This document shows positions 1 to 8,353 of a stretch of DNA of 64,000 nucleotides, piece by piece. The notes under the pieces are model-generated. The model worked only from the letters and a program-made list of their open reading frames with translations. It had not been told where the DNA came from and did no database searches. The first letter of the stretch is position 1; every line of letters starts with the position of its first letter. The stretch covers positions 62,001 through 126,000 of the forward strand of contig CAUJNA010000602.1 of NCBI GenBank assembly GCA_963377175.1, written 5' to 3'. The position numbers were made by a program, and so were the translations under genes. This DNA is from Effrenium voratum (lineage: Eukaryota; Sar; Dinophyceae; Suessiales; Symbiodiniaceae).

Positions 1-2
1 TT

Positions 3-1742
3 GGGTTTTTAACTGCTTCATTAGATAAGTTAGTTTCAATGAGTAAGTATGATAATACAGATGAAGAAGATAAAAGTAAATGGTTATTGCGTGAAAACTG
101 GAAAGATAATTTTAGGTTCAGTAGTAAAAATGATTTGATTAAGAGTGAGAAATGTCTAGATTTACTAACTGATAAAGGCGTTTATCCTTATGACTACATG
201 AATTCATTTGATAAATTTGATGATGAGCAATTACCGAGTAAGGATGATTTTTATAGTCAGTTGAGTGAAGAAGGTATAAGTGTTAACGACTATGAAAGGG
301 CAAAAATTATATGGAAGCATTTCGACATTAAGAATATGGGTGAATACCATGATTTATATTTGAAAACTGATGTATTATTATTGACTGACATTTTCGAAAA
401 TTTTAGAGATGTATGTATGAAATATTATGGATTGGACCCTGCTTATTATTATACATTGCCTAACTTTGCTTTTGATGCTATGCTTAAAATGACTGGTGTA
501 GAGATTGATTTAATATATGACCGAGAAATGTATGAAATGATAGAAGCGGGACTTAGAGGCGGGATGTGTATGGTTTCTACTAAAAAAGTTGAAGCAAATA
601 ATAAATACATGGGAGAAGAATATGATAAAAATAAAGAAAGTAGTTATATTAACTATTTTGATGCTAATAATTTGTACGGGTTAAGCATGATACAAAAACT
701 GCCATATAAAAATCTAAAATGGGATGATACATTAAAAGAAGAAGACATTATTAATTACAAGAATAATAATATTGGATATATTCTAGAAGTGGATTTAGAA
801 TATCCTAAAGAATTACACGATTTACACAATGACTATCCAATGGCACCTGAGGTTATGAATGTTAAAGCCAACATGCTGTCAGATAAACAAATTGAAAGTT
901 ATGAATTTTTAAATCATAAAAAACCTACGGATGAGAAAACAAATAAATTAGTATTGAATTTAAATGATAAAGAAAAATATGTAATCCATATAAGAACCTT
1001 ACAATTTTATTTGAAGCAAGGGTTAAAACTTAAGAAAATTCATAGAGCAATTAAATTTGAACAAAAAGAAGTTTTAAAACCTTACATTGAGTTTAACACA
1101 GAGAAGAGGAAGAATGCTAGAAATGATTTTGAGAAAGATGTTTACAAATTGATGAACAATGCCATATTTGGAAAAACAATGGAGGATAAAAGGAAACATT
1201 TAGATTTTGAGGTTGTGAGTGATGAAACTAGATATATGAAGTGTGTAAGTAATCCTAACTTCAAACATAGTCATATCATTAATGAAAATTTGGTTGGAGT
1301 TGAAAAGCAAAAAAACAAAGTTGAAACTAGACAAACCTATATTTATTGGGATGAGTATTTTAGATTTGAGTAAGCGACACATGTATAAATTTTATTATGA
1401 CGTTATGAAGCCTAAATATGGAGATAATATTAAAATGGTATATACTGATACTGATAGTTTTGTATTTCATACTAAAACCAATGACATTTATGAAGACCTG
1501 AATACAACTCAAAAGGCACAGTAAGACGTCAAATGAAATATGAAGAGTTTGAGACGGTTTTAAAAACTAATAAGGTTATACATAAGTCATTTAATAGTAT
1601 TAGAAGTAAAAACCACAGAATTTTTAGTATAGCAACTAAAAAAATTGCTCTTAGTAGTTATGAAAACAAAAAATATTGGACAGATAGTGTAAACTCACTT
1701 GCTTATGGCCATTATAAAATAAATTCTTTGAAAACGACTTAA
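3..1742 (+). pseudogene. Protein-primed family B DNA polymerase, 3' part, frameshifted
   Basis: The frame is open from base 3, so the gene enters from outside the window; the ATG at 39 is internal. Seen: the end of the exonuclease/TPR part (ends near KTDVLLLTDIFENF), motif A FDANNLYGLSM (near 657-690), motif B KLMNNAIFG (near 1147-1173), motif C YTDTDS (near 1441-1458) and the thumb tail SLAYGHYKI. These are the DNA_pol_B_2 motifs of Polinton/adintovirus-type enzymes. Two breaks are visible. At the A-run near 1308-1316 the frame changes. Around 1524-1533 about 60 residues normally found between palm and thumb are missing, with a stop. It would replicate a linear viral or Polinton genome from a terminal protein. 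It is very AT-rich, unlike the DNA after 3.5 kb. Family assignment is firm; the exact viral group is not. Confidence 0.9.
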
Positions 1743-1774
1743 AGAAATATTGACTTAATATATTAAGAGGAAAG
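1736..1774 (+). promoter_or_regulatory. Conserved upstream motif, copy 1
   Basis: The 39 bases before the ATG at 1775 (GACTTAAAGAAATA then CTTAATATA and TAAGAGGAAA) are nearly identical to 2526-2563, which sits immediately before the ATG at 2564. The motif overlaps the stop of the polymerase remnant. Conservation and fixed position suggest a viral promoter or 5' leader; this is inference. Confidence 0.7.
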
Positions 1775-2437
1775 ATGACACTGTTTAATTATAGTAAGTG
1801 TGAATGTTGTAATAATAAAAAGAATGATATTAATTTTACATTGTATAACTTATTACCTGCTAATCTGTGTAATAAAATAAGTGAATATGATGTATATTGT
1901 AATCAATGCTGTATAACAAGAGACCTTGAAAAGTTGTTTGTTGAAGAATATAAGGATAAGGGATATACAAAGTTTCAATTAAAATTGAAATTCTTTATGA
2001 GATATCAAAAACGATTTCCTGTATGGTTTTACCATAAAATTGATAGAGAGTCATTTGAAAAAGAAATTGATGAGTTTTTTAATAATAAAGATTTGATTAA
2101 AAGGTTTGGAGGAGAACTAAGCATTAAACCATATAAATCATTTGCTAAAGAATTTCGTGATTTGTTTGAAGAGATTGATTGGCATTTATTAAGCAAAGAT
2201 AAAATAAACAAGGTCTTGAATGAATTTAGAATAACTAAATATCATGTATGGTATTACTACAACACTAAATATAAAGTATGTCTATTGCTGTATTTATTCT
2301 TTTGGGAATATATTTATTCAATAATAGGAAAAGACAATATCAAATATATAGACATTGGTGATATTGATAAATATGTAGATTACATATTTGAAGACATATT
2401 GCCTGACTGTTATCTTAAATCCTTAATTCTTAATTGA
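1775..2437 (+). CDS. Cys-rich hypothetical viral protein, 220 aa (paralogue 1)
   Basis: I do not recognise a named family. The N-terminus has a CxCC pair (CECC, residues 9-12), then LYNLLPANLCNKISEY, then CNQCC, giving two Cys pairs around an LPxxLxxxI segment. The gene at 2564 shows the same order, so the two are probably distant paralogues with a small zinc-binding or F-box-like head. The remainder is rich in Lys, Tyr, Phe and Asp, with a hydrophobic stretch near residues 168-182 (VCLLLYLFFWEYIYS). The start is fixed by the shared upstream motif ending just before this ATG. A hairpin follows the stop. It lies in the AT-rich viral block after the polymerase. Real coding is likely; function is unknown. 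Confidence 0.75.
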   Translation: MTLFNYSKCECCNNKKNDINFTLYNLLPANLCNKISEYDVYCNQCCITRDLEKLFVEEYKDKGYTKFQLKLKFFMRYQKRFPVWFYHKIDRESFEKEIDEFFNNKDLIKRFGGELSIKPYKSFAKEFRDLFEEIDWHLLSKDKINKVLNEFRITKYHVWYYYNTKYKVCLLLYLFFWEYIYSIIGKDNIKYIDIGDIDKYVDYIFEDILPDCYLKSLILN

Positions 2438-2439
2438 AA

Positions 2440-2479
2440 TATAATTATAACATGTAAAATATTATATGCTATAATTATA
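2440..2479 (+). terminator. AT-rich hairpin after gene 1775-2437
   Basis: Arms 2440-2453 and 2464-2479 pair over about 13 bp with one mismatch (TATAATTATA against its complement, then CAT/ATG). The loop-side core ACATGTAAAATATTATATG recurs after the next gene. Position 3' of both genes suggests a transcript-end hairpin, as described for some AT-rich large DNA viruses; this is inference. Confidence 0.6.
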
Positions 2480-2525
2480 CTATACTTATGGTTAGTTTCT
2501 TAATTTTTATTAATGCCTTAAAAAT

Positions 2526-2563
2526 GACTTAAAGAAATAGTGCCTTAATATAATAAGAGGAAA
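2526..2563 (+). promoter_or_regulatory. Conserved upstream motif, copy 2
   Basis: This is the second copy of the motif at 1736-1774, ending directly at the ATG at 2564. Differences are a few substitutions and one base of spacing. Two copies at the same position before two genes argue for a promoter or leader function. Confidence 0.7.
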
Positions 2564-3088
2564 ATGAACGGTGATAAAATCAATAATTATATCAATAAAA
2601 AATGCTATGATTGTTGTCACTTCAAAAAAGAAAATATGGAATTGTATAAATTAAATTTACCTAATAAAATATTGAATAATATTATTAATTATTCAATGGA
2701 TGAAGAAGATGAATGTAAAATTTGTCAGGAATGGAGAGATAATCAAGTTTTAATCAAATGTCTGTTGAGAATAAAAGGGAGACATAATAGAAATGTAGAA
2801 GATGAGATTTTAATATTTCTAACTGTAAATAAAATACCACCTTACGATTATATTAAACAGTTTCTTAAAATCCCTAAGAAAAAATATGGTATGATTGATG
2901 ATATATTAAGGATGTTGTGTTATAGTCAAGAGAAAGGAGAAGATGTTAAAGAAAATATCAAATTATTTATTGAAAGTAAAAATTTTAATGTTCAAAATAC
3001 ATTGAGAGATATTAATATTATTTTTAAAATGATGTATGAAAGAAGTAAGACAAATCAATTAAATTATTATCCTGTACTGAAATTATAA
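2564..3088 (+). CDS. Cys-rich hypothetical viral protein, 174 aa (paralogue 2)
   Basis: No named family recognised. Residues 14-18 read CYDCC; LYKLNLPNKILNNIINY follows, then CKICQEW. This repeats the Cys-pair, LP..L..I..Y, Cys-pair head of the gene at 1775, so I read the two as paralogues. The rest is Lys/Ile/Asn-rich and probably helical. The start is set by the upstream motif at 2526-2563, and a hairpin follows the stop. The two genes and the polymerase remnant lie in the same direction with short gaps, a compact viral layout. It could be a regulatory or adaptor protein, but nothing in the sequence proves that. Confidence 0.75.
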   Translation: MNGDKINNYINKKCYDCCHFKKENMELYKLNLPNKILNNIINYSMDEEDECKICQEWRDNQVLIKCLLRIKGRHNRNVEDEILIFLTVNKIPPYDYIKQFLKIPKKKYGMIDDILRMLCYSQEKGEDVKENIKLFIESKNFNVQNTLRDINIIFKMMYERSKTNQLNYYPVLKL

Positions 3089-3094
3089 TCATAC

Positions 3095-3137
3095 TATGAT
3101 TATCACATGTAAAATATTATATGTTATAATTGTAATA
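3095..3137 (+). terminator. AT-rich hairpin after gene 2564-3088
   Basis: It shares the core ACATGTAAAATATTATATG with 2450-2469 and has imperfect flanking arms (3095-3108 with 3119-3136, about 11 of 14 pairs). It is the second copy of the 3' element. Confidence 0.5.
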
Positions 3138-3540
3138 TATTTATCGTTTGTAAAGATTGAAATATTATATTTTTATTAGTTTTCTTGTGTGCTTTGACTG
3201 TTTGGTTTTGTGGAGCTATTAGGTGAAATGTGTTTTAGTCATATTTTTAAGTCTGAGTGAAAAATTCGTGAACAATGAATAAGGTAAAAAGAAAAAATGA
3301 AGAACAACTGGAGTTTCTGAGAATTGGAAAAAGACTTAAAATATAAAATGACTAAGGGTAAACAAATAGTAAAATGAAATAGGTTAAGTAGTGAAAAAAT
3401 AATGGATAAGGTGTGTATCTTTTCTAGGAATTACTTAGAATGAATAAGGTTGTGATTTACTAACCTTATCTATTATTTGATACTTGGTTTTTCAATGTGT
3501 TTTTCATTGGTTGATAGAAAAAATACAGAAATGATTTTCA
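3138..3540. other. AT-rich non-coding stretch and composition boundary
   Basis: No convincing gene on either strand. The AT-rich composition of the first 3.4 kb ends here, and C-rich DNA begins at about 3541. This marks the edge of the viral segment or a join in the assembly. Confidence 0.6.
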
Positions 3541-3850
3541 GTTCCTTCAAATCCCCTTTCTGTATTTTTTCCCCCAAACCCTCCCCAACCTCGAACTCCA
3601 AACCCTCCCCAAACCCTCCCCCCCCCCCCACCCCCAACCCCCCCCCCAAACCCCACCCAAACCCCCCGCATCCCTTGCCCCAAGTGTCCAAGTGCGTCCT
3701 GCCCCAAGTCCATGCCCCAAGTGCATCCTCCCACTCAAGTGCGTCCCTGCCCCAAATATCCCTGCCCCAAGTGTGCCCCCTGCCCCAAGTGTGCCCCCTG
3801 CCCCAAGTGTGCCCCTGCCCCAAGTGTGCCCCCCGCCCCAAGTGGCAGGG
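3541..3850. repeat. C-rich low-complexity block with 19-bp tandem units
   Basis: Runs of C with interspersed A (3555-3665) lead into tandem CCCCAAGTGTGCCCCCTGC-like units from about 3679 to 3845. Long open frames here are products of composition, not genes. Confidence 0.85.
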
Positions 3851-4657
3851 TTGAGAACCGGCGAGCACATGGCTGAGAGCTCAAGGGAATCGGGAATCGG
3901 GGGGTGGATCCGGGAGGGTAGGGGACTTGGGGGACTTGGGGCACCCAGGCGACTCTGGTGGAGGGAACCTAAGCAACTGGGGATCGTGGCGCCTTTTGCT
4001 CTCTCCAAGCCATTGAAGCTTGCAACCCATCCATGAGACGCTTGGGGCCCTAGGCCTGTGAGGGGGAGGAGCTGGGAAACATTGCGCTTGCGGTGGTTTC
4101 GGATTTGACGGATCAGCGCCCGCCATGCGAAATGTGTGAAAACATTTTTGCTTGTAGCCTGGCCCAAAGAAGCGCTCAGAAGCAGCGCTGCCGACGGTCC
4201 ACGCACACAGCGCAAAGTCGCGCTTTTAAATCCACATCGTATCGCAAACTAGCCATGAGGGAAACACTGCGCAGCCATGGGCGTGGAGACGACGAAGGGC
4301 AGGAGGAGCCGAGGCTGGTCAGCTTCAACTCGTGCTTGTTAGGACTCGTTGTCGTCAGGTGTTCGCTCCCGCACTGCAATCTCGTGGCTTTTCTTGCACA
4401 CGGCCAAGACCTCGGCAGCATTGTTGCAGTGCTTTGGTTTGCTGGTTGTGGCCCCAGGTACATCTCTTCACCATCCCTCACGGGCGGATTTCACCGAGTC
4501 GCCCGGGCTGGAAGGACACTAGATTCCTGGCATCTTGGCTGCGTTTTGCGTGGTGCCGCCAGGATTCTCGCGGGCCACAGGTCCAGATCCCGGTGTCGCT
4601 GTGATGTTTTTCTGCTTGGATTTTCAGCTCTTGAGGTGACACGCTGGCACCCTGGGC
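3851..4657. other. No recognisable gene
   Basis: GC-richer DNA with long frames on both strands but no recognised domain, no repeat shared with the rest of the window and no compositional sign of coding. It may hold 5' exons or introns of the Crinkler-like gene that follows. Confidence 0.4.
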
Positions 4658-5110
4658 GTGGCGGAGTTGCTTTGCGCGCCAGCCCGCAGCAGGACGCTCC
4701 AATCAGCAGTTTTAAATTTGGCCGGTTGCAATCGTGCCAGGACAGTGGTGCGGAGGCCGGGGGGCTCGCATGCGCCAGGCTCGGTTGTTGGTGGGAGCTG
4801 GCAGGACTGGCTCGCCAAGAGCCGCGAGGAGGTGGAGGGCTTCAAGAAGGCCCAGGTGTCCAGTTGGGCAGAGGCTGTGCTGATTGACGGCGGGCTGGAA
4901 GCAGACGATGAGTTCATCCAGCGGACGGCGACCACACTGCAGCAGCAGGGCGTCACCGGCAAGTCCCTGCTGAAGCTAACACTGGAGAAGCTGATGGCAG
5001 CGCCATATAGCGTCCCTGGTGGACCAGCGGAGCTGCTGGCCGAGAAGATCCGGCTGTTGCAGCAGCCCGAGGCACGGCTGGAAAATTGTCTGCTCTTGAC
5101 TTTGTTCTGA
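4658..5110 (+). CDS. SAM-like domain exon of Crinkler/RHS-like gene 1
   Basis: From about residue 45 the frame reads WQDWLAKSREEVEGFKKAQ and then a helical SAM-like segment (SWAEAVLIDGGL, FIQRTATTLQQQGVTG, LLKLTLEKL, VPGGPAELLAEKI). Such a helical domain is often found just upstream of the NTPase of Crinkler-type proteins. The NTPase exon starts at about 5.7 kb in the same direction, so this is probably an upstream exon of the same gene. The intervening 0.6 kb is an intron or insertion containing repeat A. Residues before about 45 may be non-coding. The start is not established. Function: probably protein-protein interaction. Confidence 0.6.
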   Translation: MAELLCAPARSRTLQSAVLNLAGCNRARTVVRRPGGSHAPGSVVGGSWQDWLAKSREEVEGFKKAQVSSWAEAVLIDGGLEADDEFIQRTATTLQQQGVTGKSLLKLTLEKLMAAPYSVPGGPAELLAEKIRLLQQPEARLENCLLLTLF

Positions 5111-5368
5111 GACATTGGTCGGCGTGTGGTTTTAAAATTCCCCCTGCAGTCCGCAAATGCTTTTGATGGGGCTGCCCTGATCAACACCCACAGAACCAGG
5201 AAATCCCAAGGTTACATTTGTGCAGATTGCGGCGCTTCTTGTCGTTGGCAGGCTCGGTAGGGACCCCCCATGAACGGATGGTTGCCTTTCCTTGTTGGAG
5301 GTCGGGGTTTAAAGCTGGTCGACATTGATTGAGACGTGCCGTTGATCGTTGTGAGTGATTTTGTGCTT

Positions 5369-5652
5369 GCCCCCAGCCTGCTTTTGAAAGAGCAAGACCT
5401 GCCCGTCTGCCGGGGAGAGGGAGGGCAAACTCTGATGTCTTTGCACCCATTGGGGCCCTTGCTGCTGCAGGCACAAGTGCATTCTATGAATGTTCTCTTT
5501 GATGCAGTGAGCTCAACCATTCCCGGCTTTGCATCCACTCGCAGTGTTCTTGCTCGATGTTTTGCCCGTTTTGCTGCCATTCCATCCCCTTCTGTTGTTC
5601 AATTTTCTCCGTACCTGTTCATATCTGCCTGCTTTGCAGTGAGTGGTTAGTG
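5369..5652 (+). repeat. Repeat A, copy 1 (about 285 bp)
   Basis: Closely matches 7641-7929 over its whole length, from GCCCCCAGCCTG to the TTAGTGG end. It lies between the SAM exon and the NTPase exon and may be intronic or a small mobile element. Confidence 0.8.
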
Positions 5653-5695
5653 GTGCGCGAAACCATCAAACAGTTGAGGGGGAACTCCGCAATTA

Positions 5696-7354
5696 TTGAA
5701 GAGCCTGCTTCTGTTCCAGTCGCGCTTGTGTTTTCTTGCCCGTTATCTGCAGGGCACAAGCCGCTTGCAACGATACCTCGCCCCCAAGTACGACCTGAGA
5801 GAAAAGCACATTGACGGCCAGAAGCTGCTGGTCTGCGATTTCAAAGATTCGACTAGATTTGCCATTGTGTCCAGCGAACTGATGCCGCAGTTGACTGCGT
5901 GGGTGGAGGACTGTGTCTCTTCGCGAGGCATTTGCGCCATCAATGGCATGGTAAAGTTGGGAAAAACTACCGTGTTGACGCGCCTTCTGCCACAGATCAT
6001 CTTGACAAAGTTTCCAAATGCCGAGATTTGCTTCCTGGACTTTGCCTCTTTTCTCAATGCGGGCTTCGAGCCTGGAGCAATGGAGGTAGGATTGCTAAGA
6101 GAGGTTTGGAGTTGGGCAACAAGCACTGGGTTCCATGTGGGCCCTGCAGACCAGTGGACCTTGAATCAGTTGATGGACACCTTGGACAGGTCTGGGCGTA
6201 CAGTTTTTTTCCTCATTGACGAAGTTCAGAGATTCTTCCAGGTTCAGGAAGGAACTATCCCAACATGGGACATTCTCAAGGGATTCCTCCGAGTCCACAG
6301 GGAAGACTCCAACCTGCACTTTGCCATCACTGGTTCAGACATGGCCCTAGCGTGGCAAAACTTTGTCAGGATGACTCCCAATGGATTTACATTTGCTGGT
6401 GAGTGTCGCAGGGTTTCCCTCCCGTGGCAAAACCCCGTCCATGAGCTGGACTATGCCCGACAGAAATTCCTGGCCACTGCAATCGATGACACCGAAAAAG
6501 ATGAACTGACAGACTTGCTTGGCGAGATCCGATCTGTGCCATTGATGGCATACACAGCAGCAGTGTGGAAGGACGAACAGTCCAAGATTGACACGCAAAA
6601 ACGAGTAAACATGAAGTTGAGAGATGAGTTTGTGACGGAGATGACCCCTTTGCTGGGGGACCCAAGTTGGTCCAAGCCACAACGTTTGCAGTACATCCGA
6701 GACTTGGCCATTGGTCAGGCAACCTCTGACCCAGCAGACTTTTTTGATGAGACCGTGTACGACTGCTTCTTCAAGCCATATATTTATGAGGCAGACGGCA
6801 AGTTTTCCTTTGCAAGCAACCCGTGGACTGTTTGCGTAGCATACTGCGTAGACGCGAGCGGGACACTGCTGAAACAAAGCAATTTTCCGGTTCTGCAATG
6901 GTGCCAGAACGAGCAAAGACTGCAGCAACTTGCGCGGGTTGGTGAGCTCGTGAAAGGCACGCTGCGGCGATGGTTCCCTTCGGCAAAAAGCCCACTGAGC
7001 GGCGACCAGAAAAAGCTACGCTGGCGCGTGGAGAGCATTTGCAGGAGGCATGGGAGGCAACATGGCTGGCATCCAGAGGAAGGGGAGCCATATTTTCAAC
7101 AACTGCTGAATTGGTCGAATAGCGGTGTAAACGTCAGCGTACGAGAGCGTCAGTTGAACAGAACAAATCAAAACAAACCGTGTCGGTTGGACATGAGGTG
7201 GTGCACATACTTAGAGATGTTGCGCAATGCGAATGCGCATGTCACCTCTAGAAATAGAGCTGACTATGAGAAACTATTATTTAATTGCTTGCCGAGCCAA
7301 ACAGGCTTGCTATTGGCGGCTTTGAGGAATTTCACTCTGTCCAGACCAAGGTGA
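5696..7354 (+). CDS. Crinkler/RHS-type P-loop NTPase, gene 1
   Basis: 552-residue open frame with Walker A GMVKLGKT (residues 84-91), Walker B FFLIDEVQ (171-178) and a sensor-like AITGSDMA (210-217). The order and spacing match the STAND-like NTPase of Crinkler and kinetoplastid RHS proteins, which usually combine an NTPase with a nuclease. No nuclease motif is seen; the tail (RNANAHVTSRN) is unassigned. The first residues are probably not native. A 3' splice-like TGCAG before GGCACAAGCCGC (about 5748-5753) may mark the exon start, and the same junction recurs at 18378. The P-loop is intact, so this is the best preserved of the three genes. Role unknown; secreted or nuclear effectors are known in the family. 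Confidence 0.75.
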   Translation: MKSLLLFQSRLCFLARYLQGTSRLQRYLAPKYDLREKHIDGQKLLVCDFKDSTRFAIVSSELMPQLTAWVEDCVSSRGICAINGMVKLGKTTVLTRLLPQIILTKFPNAEICFLDFASFLNAGFEPGAMEVGLLREVWSWATSTGFHVGPADQWTLNQLMDTLDRSGRTVFFLIDEVQRFFQVQEGTIPTWDILKGFLRVHREDSNLHFAITGSDMALAWQNFVRMTPNGFTFAGECRRVSLPWQNPVHELDYARQKFLATAIDDTEKDELTDLLGEIRSVPLMAYTAAVWKDEQSKIDTQKRVNMKLRDEFVTEMTPLLGDPSWSKPQRLQYIRDLAIGQATSDPADFFDETVYDCFFKPYIYEADGKFSFASNPWTVCVAYCVDASGTLLKQSNFPVLQWCQNEQRLQQLARVGELVKGTLRRWFPSAKSPLSGDQKKLRWRVESICRRHGRQHGWHPEEGEPYFQQLLNWSNSGVNVSVRERQLNRTNQNKPCRLDMRWCTYLEMLRNANAHVTSRNRADYEKLLFNCLPSQTGLLLAALRNFTLSRPR

Positions 7355-7555
7355 GAGCCAGGTGCACGCTGTTGAAGATGTGAAAAAAGCGAGTCGGGAT
7401 GGGTTGAGGTTGACTGGTAGTAGCAGCCTGTGTGCTGGTTTAATCTCTGTCTGCCTGAATGTTGGTAGTTGTTGCAGCATAGGTCCTTGATTCTCGCTCA
7501 TGCCACCCTGCCATGAAAGGCGAATCGTTCATGCATTGTGTTGCGTTTGTAACTG

Positions 7556-7599
7556 CTCCTGCTCCTGCTTCTGTTTCTTCTTCCTCTTCTCCTGTTGCT

Positions 7600-7631
<32 letters not shown>

Positions 7632-7638
7632 TCTGTAA
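7556..7638 (+). repeat. CTT/CCT microsatellite
   Basis: Imperfect TTC/TCC trinucleotide tract immediately before repeat A copy 2. Open frames across it (poly-Glu/Arg or Phe/Ser) are not genes. Confidence 0.9.
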
Positions 7639-7640
7639 TT

Positions 7641-7929
7641 GCCCCCAGCCTGTTTTTTGAAGAGCAAGACCCGCCCTTCTGCCGTCGGGGAGAGGGAAAG
7701 CAAACTCTGATGTCTTTGCACCCATTGGGGTCCTTGCTGCTGAAGGCACAAGTGCATTCTGTGAATGTTGCCTTTGATGCAGTGAGCTCAACCATTCCCG
7801 GATTTGCATCCAAGGGCAGTGTTCTTGCTCGATGGTTTGGCCCGTCTTGCTGCCATTCCATCCTCTCCTAGTGTTCAATTTTTGATGTACCCGCTCATGT
7901 CTGCCTGGTTTGGTGTGAGGGGCTAGTGG
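7641..7929 (+). repeat. Repeat A, copy 2
   Basis: Second copy of 5369-5652. It is followed at 7930-7996 by the same short block (CTATGAAACAGTCGAG, then a GAAGAGGCCGCTGTTCCAGT-like stretch) that follows copy 1 and recurs at 18285-18350. Confidence 0.8.
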
Positions 7930-8229
7930 CGTTAAAAACTATGAAACAGTCGAGGGGGGACCCCACAAATATTGAAGAGGCCGCTGTTCCAGTCGCCTGC
8001 CTTTTGAAGAGCAAGACCTACCCTTCTGCCATGGTCGTTGCTGCTGCAGACACAATGCAATCCGAAGGTTATATTTGTGTTGAGGAAGGGGAAAGCCTGA
8101 GGTAGAGTGCCATTCGCTTGCACATAGCATGAATGACTTGGCAACCGTAGCCATCGATGCGCGACACAGCAAAAGGCCTGCGAGCCTTGCCTCTGCTTGC
8201 ACTGCTTTGCCCCTTAATTGGGAACCCGT

Positions 8230-8262
8230 CTTGGTTTTGCTTTTCGGACCTGCGGTCCCACA
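8230..8262 (+). repeat. Left terminal direct repeat (mini-LTR)
   Basis: 33 bp identical to 16341-16373. From 8232 it begins TGG and it ends CACA, the TG...CA ends of an LTR. It contains an inverted repeat GGACCTGCGGTCC. Very short for an LTR. Confidence 0.75.
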
Positions 8263-8263
8263 T

Positions 8264-8275
8264 TGGTAGCGGAGC
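8264..8275 (+). other. Primer binding site, tRNA-iMet type
   Basis: TGGTAGCGGAGC starts one base after the left direct repeat. Ty1 uses TGGTAGCG and plant copia elements TGGTATCAGAGC, both complementary to the initiator methionine tRNA 3' end. Position and sequence support this being where minus-strand DNA synthesis begins. Confidence 0.7.
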
Positions 8276-8353
8276 TTGAGGGTTCCCCCCCCTTGCTCCC
8301 GCTTTTGGGGTGTTTGGACGTCTTTAAGTCCATAGGCTGCTCTGCGGTGGCCA

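Noticed and set aside
3473..4215. Long Gly/Trp-rich and Pro-rich open frames on both strands
   Set aside because: They arise from the C-rich tandem repeat; no domain and strong periodicity.
4093..4887. 264-codon open frame
   Set aside because: No domain and atypical composition; it only overlaps the SAM-like exon in another frame.
7440..7880. Poly-Glu/Arg open frames on the minus strand
   Set aside because: Produced by the CTT/CCT microsatellite.
8140..8165. ACCGTAGCCAT resembles the start of the dinoflagellate spliced leader
   Set aside because: Only about 10 of 22 bases match; the TTTTGGCTCAAG part is absent, so chance or a very old relic.
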